Positions 1-5,033 of a stretch of DNA of 5,033 nt are shown piece by piece. The notes beneath the pieces were generated by a model that searched no databases, had not been told where the DNA came from, and worked only from the letters and a program-made list of their open reading frames with translations. The stretch comes from Chitinophagaceae bacterium (GTDB taxonomy: Bacteria; Bacteroidota; Bacteroidia; Chitinophagales; Chitinophagaceae), in contig JANXWM010000489.1 in the NCBI GenBank assembly GCA_025351145.1, forward strand, positions 1-5,033, read 5' to 3'. A program made the position numbers and the translations under genes. Position 1 is the first letter of the stretch. Each line of letters begins with the position of its first letter.

Positions 1-899
1 GTCAAACTGTAAGTTCAATTTATGAAGTGCTTTCAACTTATACAGATCAGCAAATTTCAGATGAATTTAGCCAAGTATTCGTAATGGTTAAAATACTCTT
101 GTTTGAAGATATAAAACCTACATTTTATAGAGACATTGTAAAATATACTAACAAACAAAATTCAATTAATGAGAATGCTTTTGGAGCAAAAAATGAATTA
201 TTTGCCAACATTCAAAAGGGGTTGAAAGAAAGAGGATTTTTGCTTTTAGTTAAACCAAGTGATAAAAATACTTTTATTTCTGAACATTCATCAGATGCAG
301 AAACAAACCGACTTTTTAAAGAGGCAAATAAATTTTCTGCTAAAATTGGCGTGGAATTAAAAAGTCTATCTGATTTATTTATTCCTTTAGAAAGGTTGCT
401 CCAGGTTTATTTAGCTTTTGTGAAAGACGGTTTCTATGCTTATACAAAAAAAGATGCAGTTCTAAAAGAACGTAGCGAGATATACAGCGAATATTCACTT
501 AAAATAAACCATTTTCTTAGTTTCGATAATATCATACGTCTTTGGTTAATATATTTGAAAGCTGAAAGAGATCGTGCAGAAAGAAGCACTGATCAAAGAA
601 CCCCGATTCCTTATTATCTAATTGGATTTTTAGGGTACTTCATAAAAAATAAGGAAAAGAATAATCTGGTAATTGAAAAATTATTTGAAGAAGATAATAA
701 AATTTTCCCTTTGCTGTATAATTACTTATCACAGCTTACAAACCAGTATAAGAAAAATTATATTGGCAAGTATGAAATTGATTATAATACCATGATTAAA
801 AAGCCGATTGATGAACCGCTATTAGTAAAACAAATTGAGACGGCAAATGATTTTATTTCCGATCCTGATTTAAAAAAGTTCTTTACCTCTTTATATTGA
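1..899 (+). CDS. AIPR-like (abortive infection) protein, C-terminal part; 5' end outside window
   Basis: The reading frame is open from base 3 to the TGA at 897-899. A GTG at 27 could be read as a start, but the frame upstream encodes QTVSSIYEV, which fits the conserved 'G-x-Q-T-x-x-x-I-Y-E' stretch of AIPR proteins, so I treat the gene as truncated by the window edge with about 298 residues visible. Further AIPR-like features are the YTNKQNSI motif at 144-167 (family pattern TNxQNxI, followed by an alanine and a run leading to an aromatic-rich segment) and the later LLQVYLAF segment followed by a mostly helical C-terminus. AIPR proteins are associated with phage resistance and often sit beside restriction or other defence genes; their mechanism is not visible here. 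No membrane segments or signal peptide are seen. Family assignment is by motif memory, not a search; an unrelated helical protein is possible. It is low in GC, like the other accessory genes here. Confidence 0.62.
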   Translation, partial: QTVSSIYEVLSTYTDQQISDEFSQVFVMVKILLFEDIKPTFYRDIVKYTNKQNSINENAFGAKNELFANIQKGLKERGFLLLVKPSDKNTFISEHSSDAETNRLFKEANKFSAKIGVELKSLSDLFIPLERLLQVYLAFVKDGFYAYTKKDAVLKERSEIYSEYSLKINHFLSFDNIIRLWLIYLKAERDRAERSTDQRTPIPYYLIGFLGYFIKNKEKNNLVIEKLFEEDNKIFPLLYNYLSQLTNQYKKNYIGKYEIDYNTMIKKPIDEPLLVKQIETANDFISDPDLKKFFTSLY

Positions 900-929
900 T
901 TACAGTATGTATTCAATATATACAAGTAC

Positions 930-956
930 AAGCATCTCAAAAAGAGATGCTTTTTT
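930..956 (+). terminator. Rho-independent terminator of the AIPR-like gene
   Basis: A perfect 9-bp stem (AAGCATCTC at 930-938 with GAGATGCTT at 944-952) encloses an AAAAA loop, and the right arm runs into a T tract ending at 956. It lies 31 bases after the stop codon of the AIPR-like gene, so it should end that transcript and separate it from the small gene at 971. Confidence 0.9.
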
Positions 957-958
957 AA

Positions 959-966
959 TAACTTTA
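959..966 (+). promoter_or_regulatory. Possible -7 box TAACTTTA just before the small gene
   Basis: TAACTTTA fits the Bacteroidetes -7 consensus TAnnTTTG except for the last base. It ends four bases before the ATG at 971, so a transcript from it would start at or very near the start codon. I see no TTG at the expected -33 distance; that position falls in the preceding terminator hairpin. The box is therefore weakly supported by itself, but the same arrangement recurs before the gene at 2107. Confidence 0.35.
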
Positions 967-970
967 CTGC

Positions 971-1138
971 ATGGCTAAGAAAAAAAAGAAAATAAAGTCA
1001 ATGGCTGAATTGACTAAGAATTTTGAAAAATTGCTTAAAGGAAAAGAATTAAATCCTAATGGTACTGCATTGTTTGAACAGGTAATAAAGAAAGCAGCCA
1101 CGCCTAAACAACGTGGCTTAAAACCGTCTCAAACATAG
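971..1138 (+). CDS. Small lysine-rich protein, 55 residues, unknown function
   Basis: ATG at 971 opens a 55-codon frame ending at TAG 1136-1138. The product begins MAKKKKKIKSMAELTKNFEK and continues with a short amphipathic helical region, an 'LNPNGTALFEQVIKKA' segment and a basic tail ending KPSQT. It resembles small lysine-rich hypothetical proteins that I recall from Bacteroidetes (pattern K-rich start, 'LxxNGxxLFExxxKKA', short basic end), but I cannot name a function. Its last 35 bases overlap the 3' end of the convergent transposase gene, so either the two genes truly overlap tail to tail or insertion of the element replaced the original C-terminus. A -7-like box lies immediately upstream and no Shine-Dalgarno is seen. 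The coherent composition argues for a real gene; the short length keeps this uncertain. Confidence 0.55.
   Translation: MAKKKKKIKSMAELTKNFEKLLKGKELNPNGTALFEQVIKKAATPKQRGLKPSQT
1096..1118 (-). terminator. Possible terminator hairpin at the end of the transposase gene
   Basis: AGCCACG (1096-1102) and CGTGGCT (1112-1118) form a perfect 7-bp GC-rich stem with a 9-base loop that contains the transposase stop codon. Read on the minus strand, the stem is followed by GCTTTCTTTATT, a moderately T-rich tail. It could terminate the transposase transcript or protect it from outside readthrough. It also lies inside the 3' end of the small gene at 971-1138. Confidence 0.5.
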
Positions 1139-1982
1139 TGTCCTGTTCCTTTCTGTGCAGATACCTAAAAGCCACTTCATCAACGTACTTCTGTAAATGT
1201 TTCTGTGATACCTGTATGTGTGTTCCTTTGATCGTTCTTTTTAATTGAGACCACAAACCTTCAACTGTATTTGTGTGGTAAATATCCCTTACATATTCGC
1301 CTTCTGTATGGTTTACAACTTCGTGCTGCTTATAAGTCTTATTTAAGCCAGTGTATGAATTATGGCTATCTGTAATTACAATGGCATCTTTGTTTACATT
1401 CAATTTTAAACGCTCTTTAAAGGTCTTTAAATCGTTCATCACTTCCATTTTAATATCACCACCACGGGAAACAAAACCCATTACACCAATTTTATTATCT
1501 GTATGACTTGTGCCCTTATCGTGTGCAGCCTTTCTAACTGATTTGTGTTTGTTTTTCATCTTTCCACCCACATACGTTTCATCAATTTCTACTATTCCGG
1601 TCAATGGTTCATAAGTTTTATTAGCCATCAATTTTTTTATTTGGTGAGCCATTCTCAAAGCAGTTTTATAACAAATATCAAACTGCCTTTCAAATTCTTT
1701 TGCAGAAACGCCGTTTCTTGTAGTTGTTTGAAGATATATAGCAGCAAACCATAAGCTAAGAGGTGTTGTTGTTTTTTCAAATACTGTTCCCTCTGTTGGG
1801 TATAACTGAAAACCACAGCCGGGGCATTGGTAAGACCTGCGATTTTTTACACGGGTAAATGGTTTTACACCTTCACATTTTGGACAAACTAAATTGTTAT
1901 AACGTAGCTGAAATATTTTATCTAAGCAAGCATCATCATTGGGATAAGCGGCTCTGAATTGTTGAAGTGTGAACTTTTCCAT
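1104..1982 (-). CDS. IS1595-family (ISXO2-like) DDE transposase
   Basis: This 292-residue protein catalyses cut-and-paste or copy transposition of an IS1595-type element. The N-terminal part carries a zinc ribbon with CPKC (C33, C36) and CPGC (C53, C56). A helical linker follows, then the ISXO2-like catalytic domain: VEIDETYVGG gives the first aspartate (D134), IVITDSHNSY the second (D205), and HTNTVEGLWSQLKR the glutamate (E241), followed by a conserved C-terminal helix with FRYLHR. Length is normal for the family (around 300) and no frameshift or stop interrupts it, so the enzyme appears intact. Its ATG is at 1980-1982 and a promoter-like pair lies just upstream on the same strand. It is divergent from the two-gene operon at 2107-3731 and converges on the small gene at 971. 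I could not find convincing terminal inverted repeats or a target duplication by eye. IS1595 relatives are known to carry passenger genes. Confidence 0.93.
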   Translation of the reverse strand: MEKFTLQQFRAAYPNDDACLDKIFQLRYNNLVCPKCEGVKPFTRVKNRRSYQCPGCGFQLYPTEGTVFEKTTTPLSLWFAAIYLQTTTRNGVSAKEFERQFDICYKTALRMAHQIKKLMANKTYEPLTGIVEIDETYVGGKMKNKHKSVRKAAHDKGTSHTDNKIGVMGFVSRGGDIKMEVMNDLKTFKERLKLNVNKDAIVITDSHNSYTGLNKTYKQHEVVNHTEGEYVRDIYHTNTVEGLWSQLKRTIKGTHIQVSQKHLQKYVDEVAFRYLHRKEQDTMFETVLSHVV

Positions 1983-1999
1983 AAATGTTATTTACAGAA

Positions 2000-2030
2000 C
2001 AAATGTATAACAATTTGTATATTTACAAAA
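2000..2030 (-). promoter_or_regulatory. Promoter of the transposase gene
   Basis: On the minus strand TTTTG (2030-2026) is followed after 18 bases by TACATTTG (2007-2000), a full match to the Bacteroidetes -7 consensus TAnnTTTG. Transcription would start around 1995, leaving a leader of roughly a dozen bases before the ATG at 1982. The -33 element is the edge of the TTTGTA-TATT-TACAAA inverted repeat in the operator region, so a bound regulator could block it. Confidence 0.6.
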
Positions 2031-2077
2031 CTATTTGCAAATATATTTTTGTATAATTTCAAATAAATTTGCAAATA
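2014..2077. repeat. 34-bp-period direct repeat with palindromic operators
   Basis: Two copies of a 30-base block begin at 2014 and 2048, exactly 34 bases apart, with 25 of 30 positions identical. Each copy starts with TTTGTATA, has CAAA at offset 12, and ends with ATTTGCAAATA. The ATTTGCAAAT core is a perfect palindrome in both copies (2033-2042 and 2067-2076); in the first copy it extends to the 12-bp TATTTGCAAATA. The first copy also contains the inverted repeat TTTGTA-TATT-TACAAA (2014-2029). The geometry and the position between two divergent promoters suggest binding sites for a dimeric HTH regulator, most likely the XRE protein encoded at 2688-3731. That regulator identity is inference. 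Confidence 0.7.
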
Positions 2078-2101
2078 ACCAAGAAAATACTTTTACCTTT
2101 A
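2069..2101 (+). promoter_or_regulatory. Promoter of the two-gene operon
   Basis: TTG (2069-2071) lies inside the second ATTTGCAAAT palindrome and is followed after 22 bases by TACCTTTA (2094-2101), close to the Bacteroidetes -7 consensus. An overlapping alternative, TACTTTTA at 2088-2095, has 16-base spacing. With either box transcription would start within a few bases of the ATG at 2107, giving an almost leaderless message. Overlap of the -33 element with a palindrome fits repression by steric block. Confidence 0.55.
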
Positions 2102-2106
2102 CTGCC

Positions 2107-2691
2107 ATGATAGAATTAATAACCGAGGAACAGGCTAAAGATATTTTAGCTCCTCACTTAGCAGTAGTAAAAGCTATTATGATTGAATCCCTTGAAGATT
2201 TAAATAAAGCACTTTCTATAATACCGGAATCAGTAAATAAACGAGCAAAATGTTCTTTGTTACATAGTATTGCAATAGAAAAATCAAAAAAACATTTTGC
2301 CAATGTTTCAGATGTTCATATCAGCTTAAAATATCAATCAATTCAGATTATATTCAATAAAAAACTTGTAGGGCGTATCAAAAAGGTTAATAAGGATAAC
2401 AAATGTTCAAATGCAAAAACAAACAGAAACGATTCTATCTTATCGCAACAACTAACATTGTTCCCAGATGTTAGTTCTACAACTTTTATTGATTTAGGCT
2501 ATGAAATGGACACTACTTGGGCAGAATATAAAAGGCACATAGTAGTTTGCAGGCTTAATGATTCTATTGAATGGCATATTGATTTTACTGATATTTCAGA
2601 AAACGCAATTTCATTGACAGCTAAAAAAGCAGACCCATTAAGTCTAAAAGAAGAAGTTCAAATCAAAATAAAGAAAACTAAAAACCAATGA
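2107..2691 (+). CDS. Partner protein of the XRE-ImmA regulator, 194 residues; possible toxin or effector, function unknown
   Basis: I choose ATG 2107 (protein begins MIELITEEQA). The frame extends back to an ATG-free-of-context start at 2035, but that would run through the operators and promoter. The protein has a helical N-terminal part (about 1-65, with KRAKCSLLHSIAIEKSKKHF), a central segment around 88-120 (GRIKKVNKDNKCSNAKTNR, then QQLTLFP), and a strand-rich C-terminal part around 125-162 (FIDLGYEMD ... HIVVCRLND ... EWHIDF). This order, with the polar KxNxxxxxxNxKT stretch, a 'Q-LxLF/LPG' element and a 'lGYxxD ... W.idl' end, resembles proteins I recall encoded immediately before XRE-ImmA genes in many bacteria. 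No catalytic motif, membrane segment or signal peptide is recognisable. It overlaps the next gene by ATGA (2688-2691), implying translational coupling. A toxin role is inferred only from this layout; it could instead be a co-regulator or peptidase substrate. Confidence 0.8.
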   Translation: MIELITEEQAKDILAPHLAVVKAIMIESLEDLNKALSIIPESVNKRAKCSLLHSIAIEKSKKHFANVSDVHISLKYQSIQIIFNKKLVGRIKKVNKDNKCSNAKTNRNDSILSQQLTLFPDVSSTTFIDLGYEMDTTWAEYKRHIVVCRLNDSIEWHIDFTDISENAISLTAKKADPLSLKEEVQIKIKKTKNQ

Positions 2692-3731
2692 ATAAATTAA
2701 ACCATAGAATGATTCAGCTTGCTCGTGAATCTCGTGGTTATACCCAGACAGAGCTTGCTGATATGATGGCTATTCCACAAGGTAATCTTAGCAGAATGGA
2801 AAGGGATGATATTGGGGTAAAAGAGGAAAATTTGGAAAAGCTATGCAGTATATTAAATTACCCTAAAGATTTTTTTTATCTCACAAATCAAATTGCCACG
2901 ACTGATACTCATTACAGGAAAACAGTAACAATAGACCAAAAGACCAAATTAAAGGCAGAAGCAATAATGAACATCTATAAGTTTAACGCAGAAGAAATGC
3001 TTAAATCTTTGGATGTAACAAACAATGTTCCTGTAATTACCGATCAATACGATTCTCCTGAAAAGGTGGCAAGATATTTAAGAAGTTACTGGAACATACC
3101 TAAAGGTTCAATAGATAACTTATCGAAGATTATAGAAGATAACGGGATAATAATAGTTCAGGTTGATTTTGAAACTGATAAAATTGATGGCAGAACAATT
3201 GTTACTGATACAGGGCACCCTATTATATTTTTAAATAAATCCGGTTCAGGTGATAGGCAAAGATTCACATTAGCACATGAATTAGGGCATGTTATTTTAC
3301 ATATAAATGGTATGCCCATTTTTGCAAGAAACGAAGAAGATGAAGCATTTGCGTTTGCTTCTGAATTTTTAATGCCTTTAAGCGAATGTCAATATGATTT
3401 GACAGATAAAATATCTATTGAAAAATTAGCAGACTTAAAAAGGATATGGAAAATATCAATGCAGGCTATTCTTTACAGATCGCAAAAAAATAAACTGGTA
3501 AACTATAATAGATGTAGATACTTATGGTCTCAATTCAATACAAGGGGATGGAAGAAAAAAGAACCGATTGATATACCAAAAGAAAAACCTACCCTTATTG
3601 ATAGGATGATAAAAATGCTTACTGATAATTTAGATTATTCAAAACAGGAAATAAGTAAAATATTCAGCTTGAATATTGATGAAGTGGAAGAACGATATTT
3701 TACAGAAAAATATAAGCTACGGGTTATATAA
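2688..3731 (+). CDS. XRE-family HTH regulator fused to ImmA/IrrE-type zinc peptidase
   Basis: This 347-residue protein has an N-terminal XRE/Cro-type helix-turn-helix at about residues 7-63 (LARESRGYTQTELADMMAI, then QGNLSRMERD as the recognition helix region). A linker of about 65 residues follows, then an ImmA/IrrE (DUF955, COG2856) metallopeptidase domain from about 125 to 235. The zinc site is intact: FTLAHELGHVILH gives H197, E198 and H201, and E219 in EDEAFAFASEFLMP is the expected third ligand. A 100-residue C-terminal region is helical and basic. In this family the HTH represses its own operon, while the peptidase domain cleaves regulators (ImmA on ImmR, IrrE on DdrO) to release repression under DNA damage or other stress. 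The gene is the second of a two-gene operon with ATGA overlap. Palindromes upstream of the operon are likely its operators. Such fusions with a small upstream partner have been predicted as toxin-antitoxin modules. The domain assignment is firm; the target is unknown. Confidence 0.93.
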   Translation: MNKLNHRMIQLARESRGYTQTELADMMAIPQGNLSRMERDDIGVKEENLEKLCSILNYPKDFFYLTNQIATTDTHYRKTVTIDQKTKLKAEAIMNIYKFNAEEMLKSLDVTNNVPVITDQYDSPEKVARYLRSYWNIPKGSIDNLSKIIEDNGIIIVQVDFETDKIDGRTIVTDTGHPIIFLNKSGSGDRQRFTLAHELGHVILHINGMPIFARNEEDEAFAFASEFLMPLSECQYDLTDKISIEKLADLKRIWKISMQAILYRSQKNKLVNYNRCRYLWSQFNTRGWKKKEPIDIPKEKPTLIDRMIKMLTDNLDYSKQEISKIFSLNIDEVEERYFTEKYKLRVI

Positions 3732-3735
3732 CTTT

Positions 3736-3787
3736 AAAAGTTGCATACAAAATAATAATATGTATGCAACTTTTTTTATATTTTTTT
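3736..3787. terminator. Strong terminator after the XRE-ImmA gene, probably bidirectional
   Basis: AAAAGTTGCATAC (3736-3748) pairs perfectly with GTATGCAACTTTT (3762-3774), a 13-bp stem with an AT-only loop. It begins five bases after the stop codon and runs into a T-rich tract to about 3787. Because the arms end in A and T runs, the minus strand also shows a stem followed by TTTT, so it may also stop transcription coming from the convergent DUF2007 gene. Confidence 0.9.
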
Positions 3788-3904
3788 GGTTGTGTTCTGA
3801 CTACACATACACCGACGCAAGGAACGGTCAATAGTAATTCCTCAGTTTGGTAAATAAAATTATACATACGCTTACCCGCAACTCACCGCTGATCACTCAC
3901 CTTC

Positions 3905-4111
3905 TTAATTCATCAAAGCCTTGTTCAGCAGCTCTTTTGCTATATCTTTTAAATGTGGTGGCACATACAATTCAATGTACCCAAATACCAGGTAACTGCT
4001 ATCAAGCTTGTTCATTACCACTACTTCAATATTGTTTTCTTCGAGCATTCCCTGTATTATGCTTGCCTCGGCATAGTTGCGGGTTATGTAGAGTTTATAC
4101 CATCCGTTCAT
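3905..4111 (-). CDS. DUF2007 small protein (putative signal-transducing protein)
   Basis: This 68-residue protein matches the DUF2007 pattern along its length: a first strand (WYKLYIT), a helix with AEASIIQGMLEENNIEV, then VVMNKLDSSYLVFGYIELYV, where the 'n-K-x-D-S-S-Y-xxFGxxELYV' block is the family signature, and a final helix (LKDIAKELLNKAL). The fold expected is a small beta-alpha-beta domain related to PII-like or ACT-like folds; no reaction is known. It is cytosolic with no membrane segment. Its ATG (4109-4111) overlaps the stop of the CPBP gene as ATGA, so it is translated from the same message. In many Bacteroidetes I recall a DUF2007 gene sitting with a CPBP protease and lipid-synthesis genes; here the sequence after its stop leads instead into the accessory region. 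Confidence 0.88.
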   Translation of the reverse strand: MNGWYKLYITRNYAEASIIQGMLEENNIEVVVMNKLDSSYLVFGYIELYVPPHLKDIAKELLNKALMN

Positions 4112-5033
4112 ATTTGCGGTTCATTTATTTCGTTTGCCAATGCATGTTTACTCAAAATTTTATCGCTTTCTTTTTTATAAAAAATGAATAAAAAATATAA
4201 TGCCACAGCGCCAATTAATCCATAGTACAAAGGGTATGTGTCATCTGCCATTGATTGAGGAGATAGTTTGCCAGCACGGCTGAGCGAATACATAGCGGCC
4301 AGCGTATAGGCGTTATTAAGAAAATGCGCAGCTATGCTCATCCATATATTTTTGCTGTAATAAAACAGGTAGCCAAGCATCATTCCTAAAAAAAGCCTGG
4401 GCAAAAAACCGTAGTACGATAAATGTATGGCGCTGAAAATAATACTTGTAATGAGGATACCTAAAAACGCATTGCGTGTTCCCGATACAATGATCTGCTG
4501 CAGCGAGCCGCGAAAAAGCATTTCTTCAAAAATGGCGGGAACTAATGCCAGTACGATGAGGGCATAAAAAAAATCGAGGCCGCTCTTCATGCTGCCGATG
4601 CTCATTACCTGTTCATTGTAATTATCTTCTGCTTTTTTAAAATAGTCAACCGCGGTTTGAGGGATGGGGATCATTTTATTGAGTTCGCCCAATGCACCGC
4701 TGATGATAAATCCTGTAAATACCATCAGCACCACTACAGCCAGTTGAAAACCATTGCCGTGTGCCCTGAAACCCAGTTGCTTCAAAGGATCTTGGCCGGT
4801 TAATTTCCCTATGGCGAGTGCAGGCATGGCCATAATTAAAAAGCTGGTGATAACCTGTACAGTTCTCGATAACGGCACATTCTGCGGTTTCATTAACTCA
4901 GTGGCAAGGTCCTTAATATCCACGTGCAAAACAGTGCTGCCAATTAAGCCTGCAATTAAAGAACTTAAAATAATACCCGCCCCGCACATGCTAAACAACA
5001 ATGCAAACTTTGCCAACGGATGATAACTTTGCT
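4108..5033 (-). CDS. CPBP-family intramembrane metalloprotease; 5' end outside window
   Basis: The frame is open to the right edge. A TTG at 5014-5016 could serve as start, but upstream codons read QSYHP and the first visible segment is already a membrane helix, so the true start probably lies beyond the window. Numbering from that TTG, the CPBP (Abi, Rce1-like) glutamate-type protease motifs are all present: EEMLFRG (E164, E165, R169), FSAIH (F194, H198) and HFLNN (H231, N235). About eight hydrophobic stretches span the membrane, near residues 8-28, 53-72, 90-110, 148-168, 184-200, 205-220, 226-245 and 268-285. The soluble tail ends in NEINEPQI. CPBP proteins include prenyl-protein peptidases and bacteriocin self-immunity factors; the substrate here is unknown. 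It precedes and overlaps the DUF2007 gene by four bases. It is visibly richer in GC than genes on the left of the window, consistent with a resident chromosomal gene. Confidence 0.92.
   Translation of the reverse strand, partial: QSYHPLAKFALLFSMCGAGIILSSLIAGLIGSTVLHVDIKDLATELMKPQNVPLSRTVQVITSFLIMAMPALAIGKLTGQDPLKQLGFRAHGNGFQLAVVVLMVFTGFIISGALGELNKMIPIPQTAVDYFKKAEDNYNEQVMSIGSMKSGLDFFYALIVLALVPAIFEEMLFRGSLQQIIVSGTRNAFLGILITSIIFSAIHLSYYGFLPRLFLGMMLGYLFYYSKNIWMSIAAHFLNNAYTLAAMYSLSRAGKLSPQSMADDTYPLYYGLIGAVALYFLFIFYKKESDKILSKHALANEINEPQI

Noticed and set aside
1545..1754. Plus-strand open frame inside the transposase gene
   Set aside because: It is antisense to well-conserved transposase coding sequence and its product shows no recognisable features.
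1036..2101. TAAAGG-AAAAG-ATT at 1036-1050 and its inverted counterpart at 2086-2101 as possible IS ends
   Set aside because: The match needs a one-base gap, is AT-rich and low in complexity, and the right copy is the operon's promoter box; no flanking target duplication was seen.
2035..2106. Earlier in-frame ATG at 2035 as the start of the 194-residue protein
   Set aside because: The 24 extra residues would be encoded by the operator palindromes and both -7 boxes; the sequence reads as regulatory DNA and ATG 2107 sits right after a promoter.
3788..3904. tRNA gene or attachment site at the presumed island junction
   Set aside because: No cloverleaf, T-loop or repeated end sequence could be seen; the only structure is a weak AGGAA/TTCCT pair at 3820-3842 with a 13-base loop and no T tract.
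3847..4191. Two overlapping plus-strand open frames across the DUF2007 gene
   Set aside because: Both are antisense to a clear DUF2007 gene and the end of the CPBP gene, with cysteine-rich, low-plausibility products.
4754..5023. Plus-strand open frame opposite the CPBP N-terminal region
   Set aside because: It is antisense to membrane-segment coding sequence of the protease and has no independent support.

Overview
The window looks like a piece of a Bacteroidetes chromosome, probably a Chitinophaga or Sphingobacteria relative. It is AT-rich. The genes lack clear Shine-Dalgarno sites. Promoter-like TAnnTTTG/TAnnTTTA boxes preceded by TTG sit just upstream of starts. A DUF2007 gene next to a CPBP protease is also a familiar arrangement in that phylum. 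This assignment is inferred from sequence style and not from any search.

Layout, left to right. (1) Positions 1-899 hold the C-terminal part of a protein whose motifs resemble the AIPR (abortive infection phage resistance) family; it is cut by the left edge and followed by a strong terminator at 930-956. (2) A lysine-rich 55-residue small protein (971-1138) overlaps, tail to tail, the end of an IS1595-type (ISXO2-like) transposase on the minus strand (1104-1982). (3) A 124-bp divergent intergenic region (1983-2106) carries a good promoter on each strand and a 34-bp tandem repeat containing two perfect ATTTGCAAAT palindromes, which look like repressor operators. (4) A two-gene operon with ATGA overlap follows: a 194-residue protein of unknown activity (2107-2691) and an XRE helix-turn-helix protein fused to an ImmA/IrrE-type zinc peptidase (2688-3731). 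A 13-bp-stem terminator (3736-3787) closes it. (5) Base composition becomes visibly GC-richer from about 3800, and two minus-strand genes of housekeeping character follow: a CPBP membrane protease (cut by the right edge) and a DUF2007 protein, also joined by an ATGA overlap.

Interpretation. The left three quarters is an accessory, defence-like island (AIPR-like protein, transposase, XRE-peptidase pair) abutting a core-type operon on the right. The XRE-ImmA fusion and its partner match the layout of predicted toxin-antitoxin or stress-switch modules, in which the HTH protein represses the operon and the peptidase domain can relieve repression. The most interesting local signal is the duplicated operator. 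One copy overlaps the -33 element of the operon and the other adjoins the -33 element of the transposase, so a single repressor could control both the module and the mobile element. No convincing terminal inverted repeats of the insertion sequence were found by eye, so whether the pair is a passenger of the transposon remains open.
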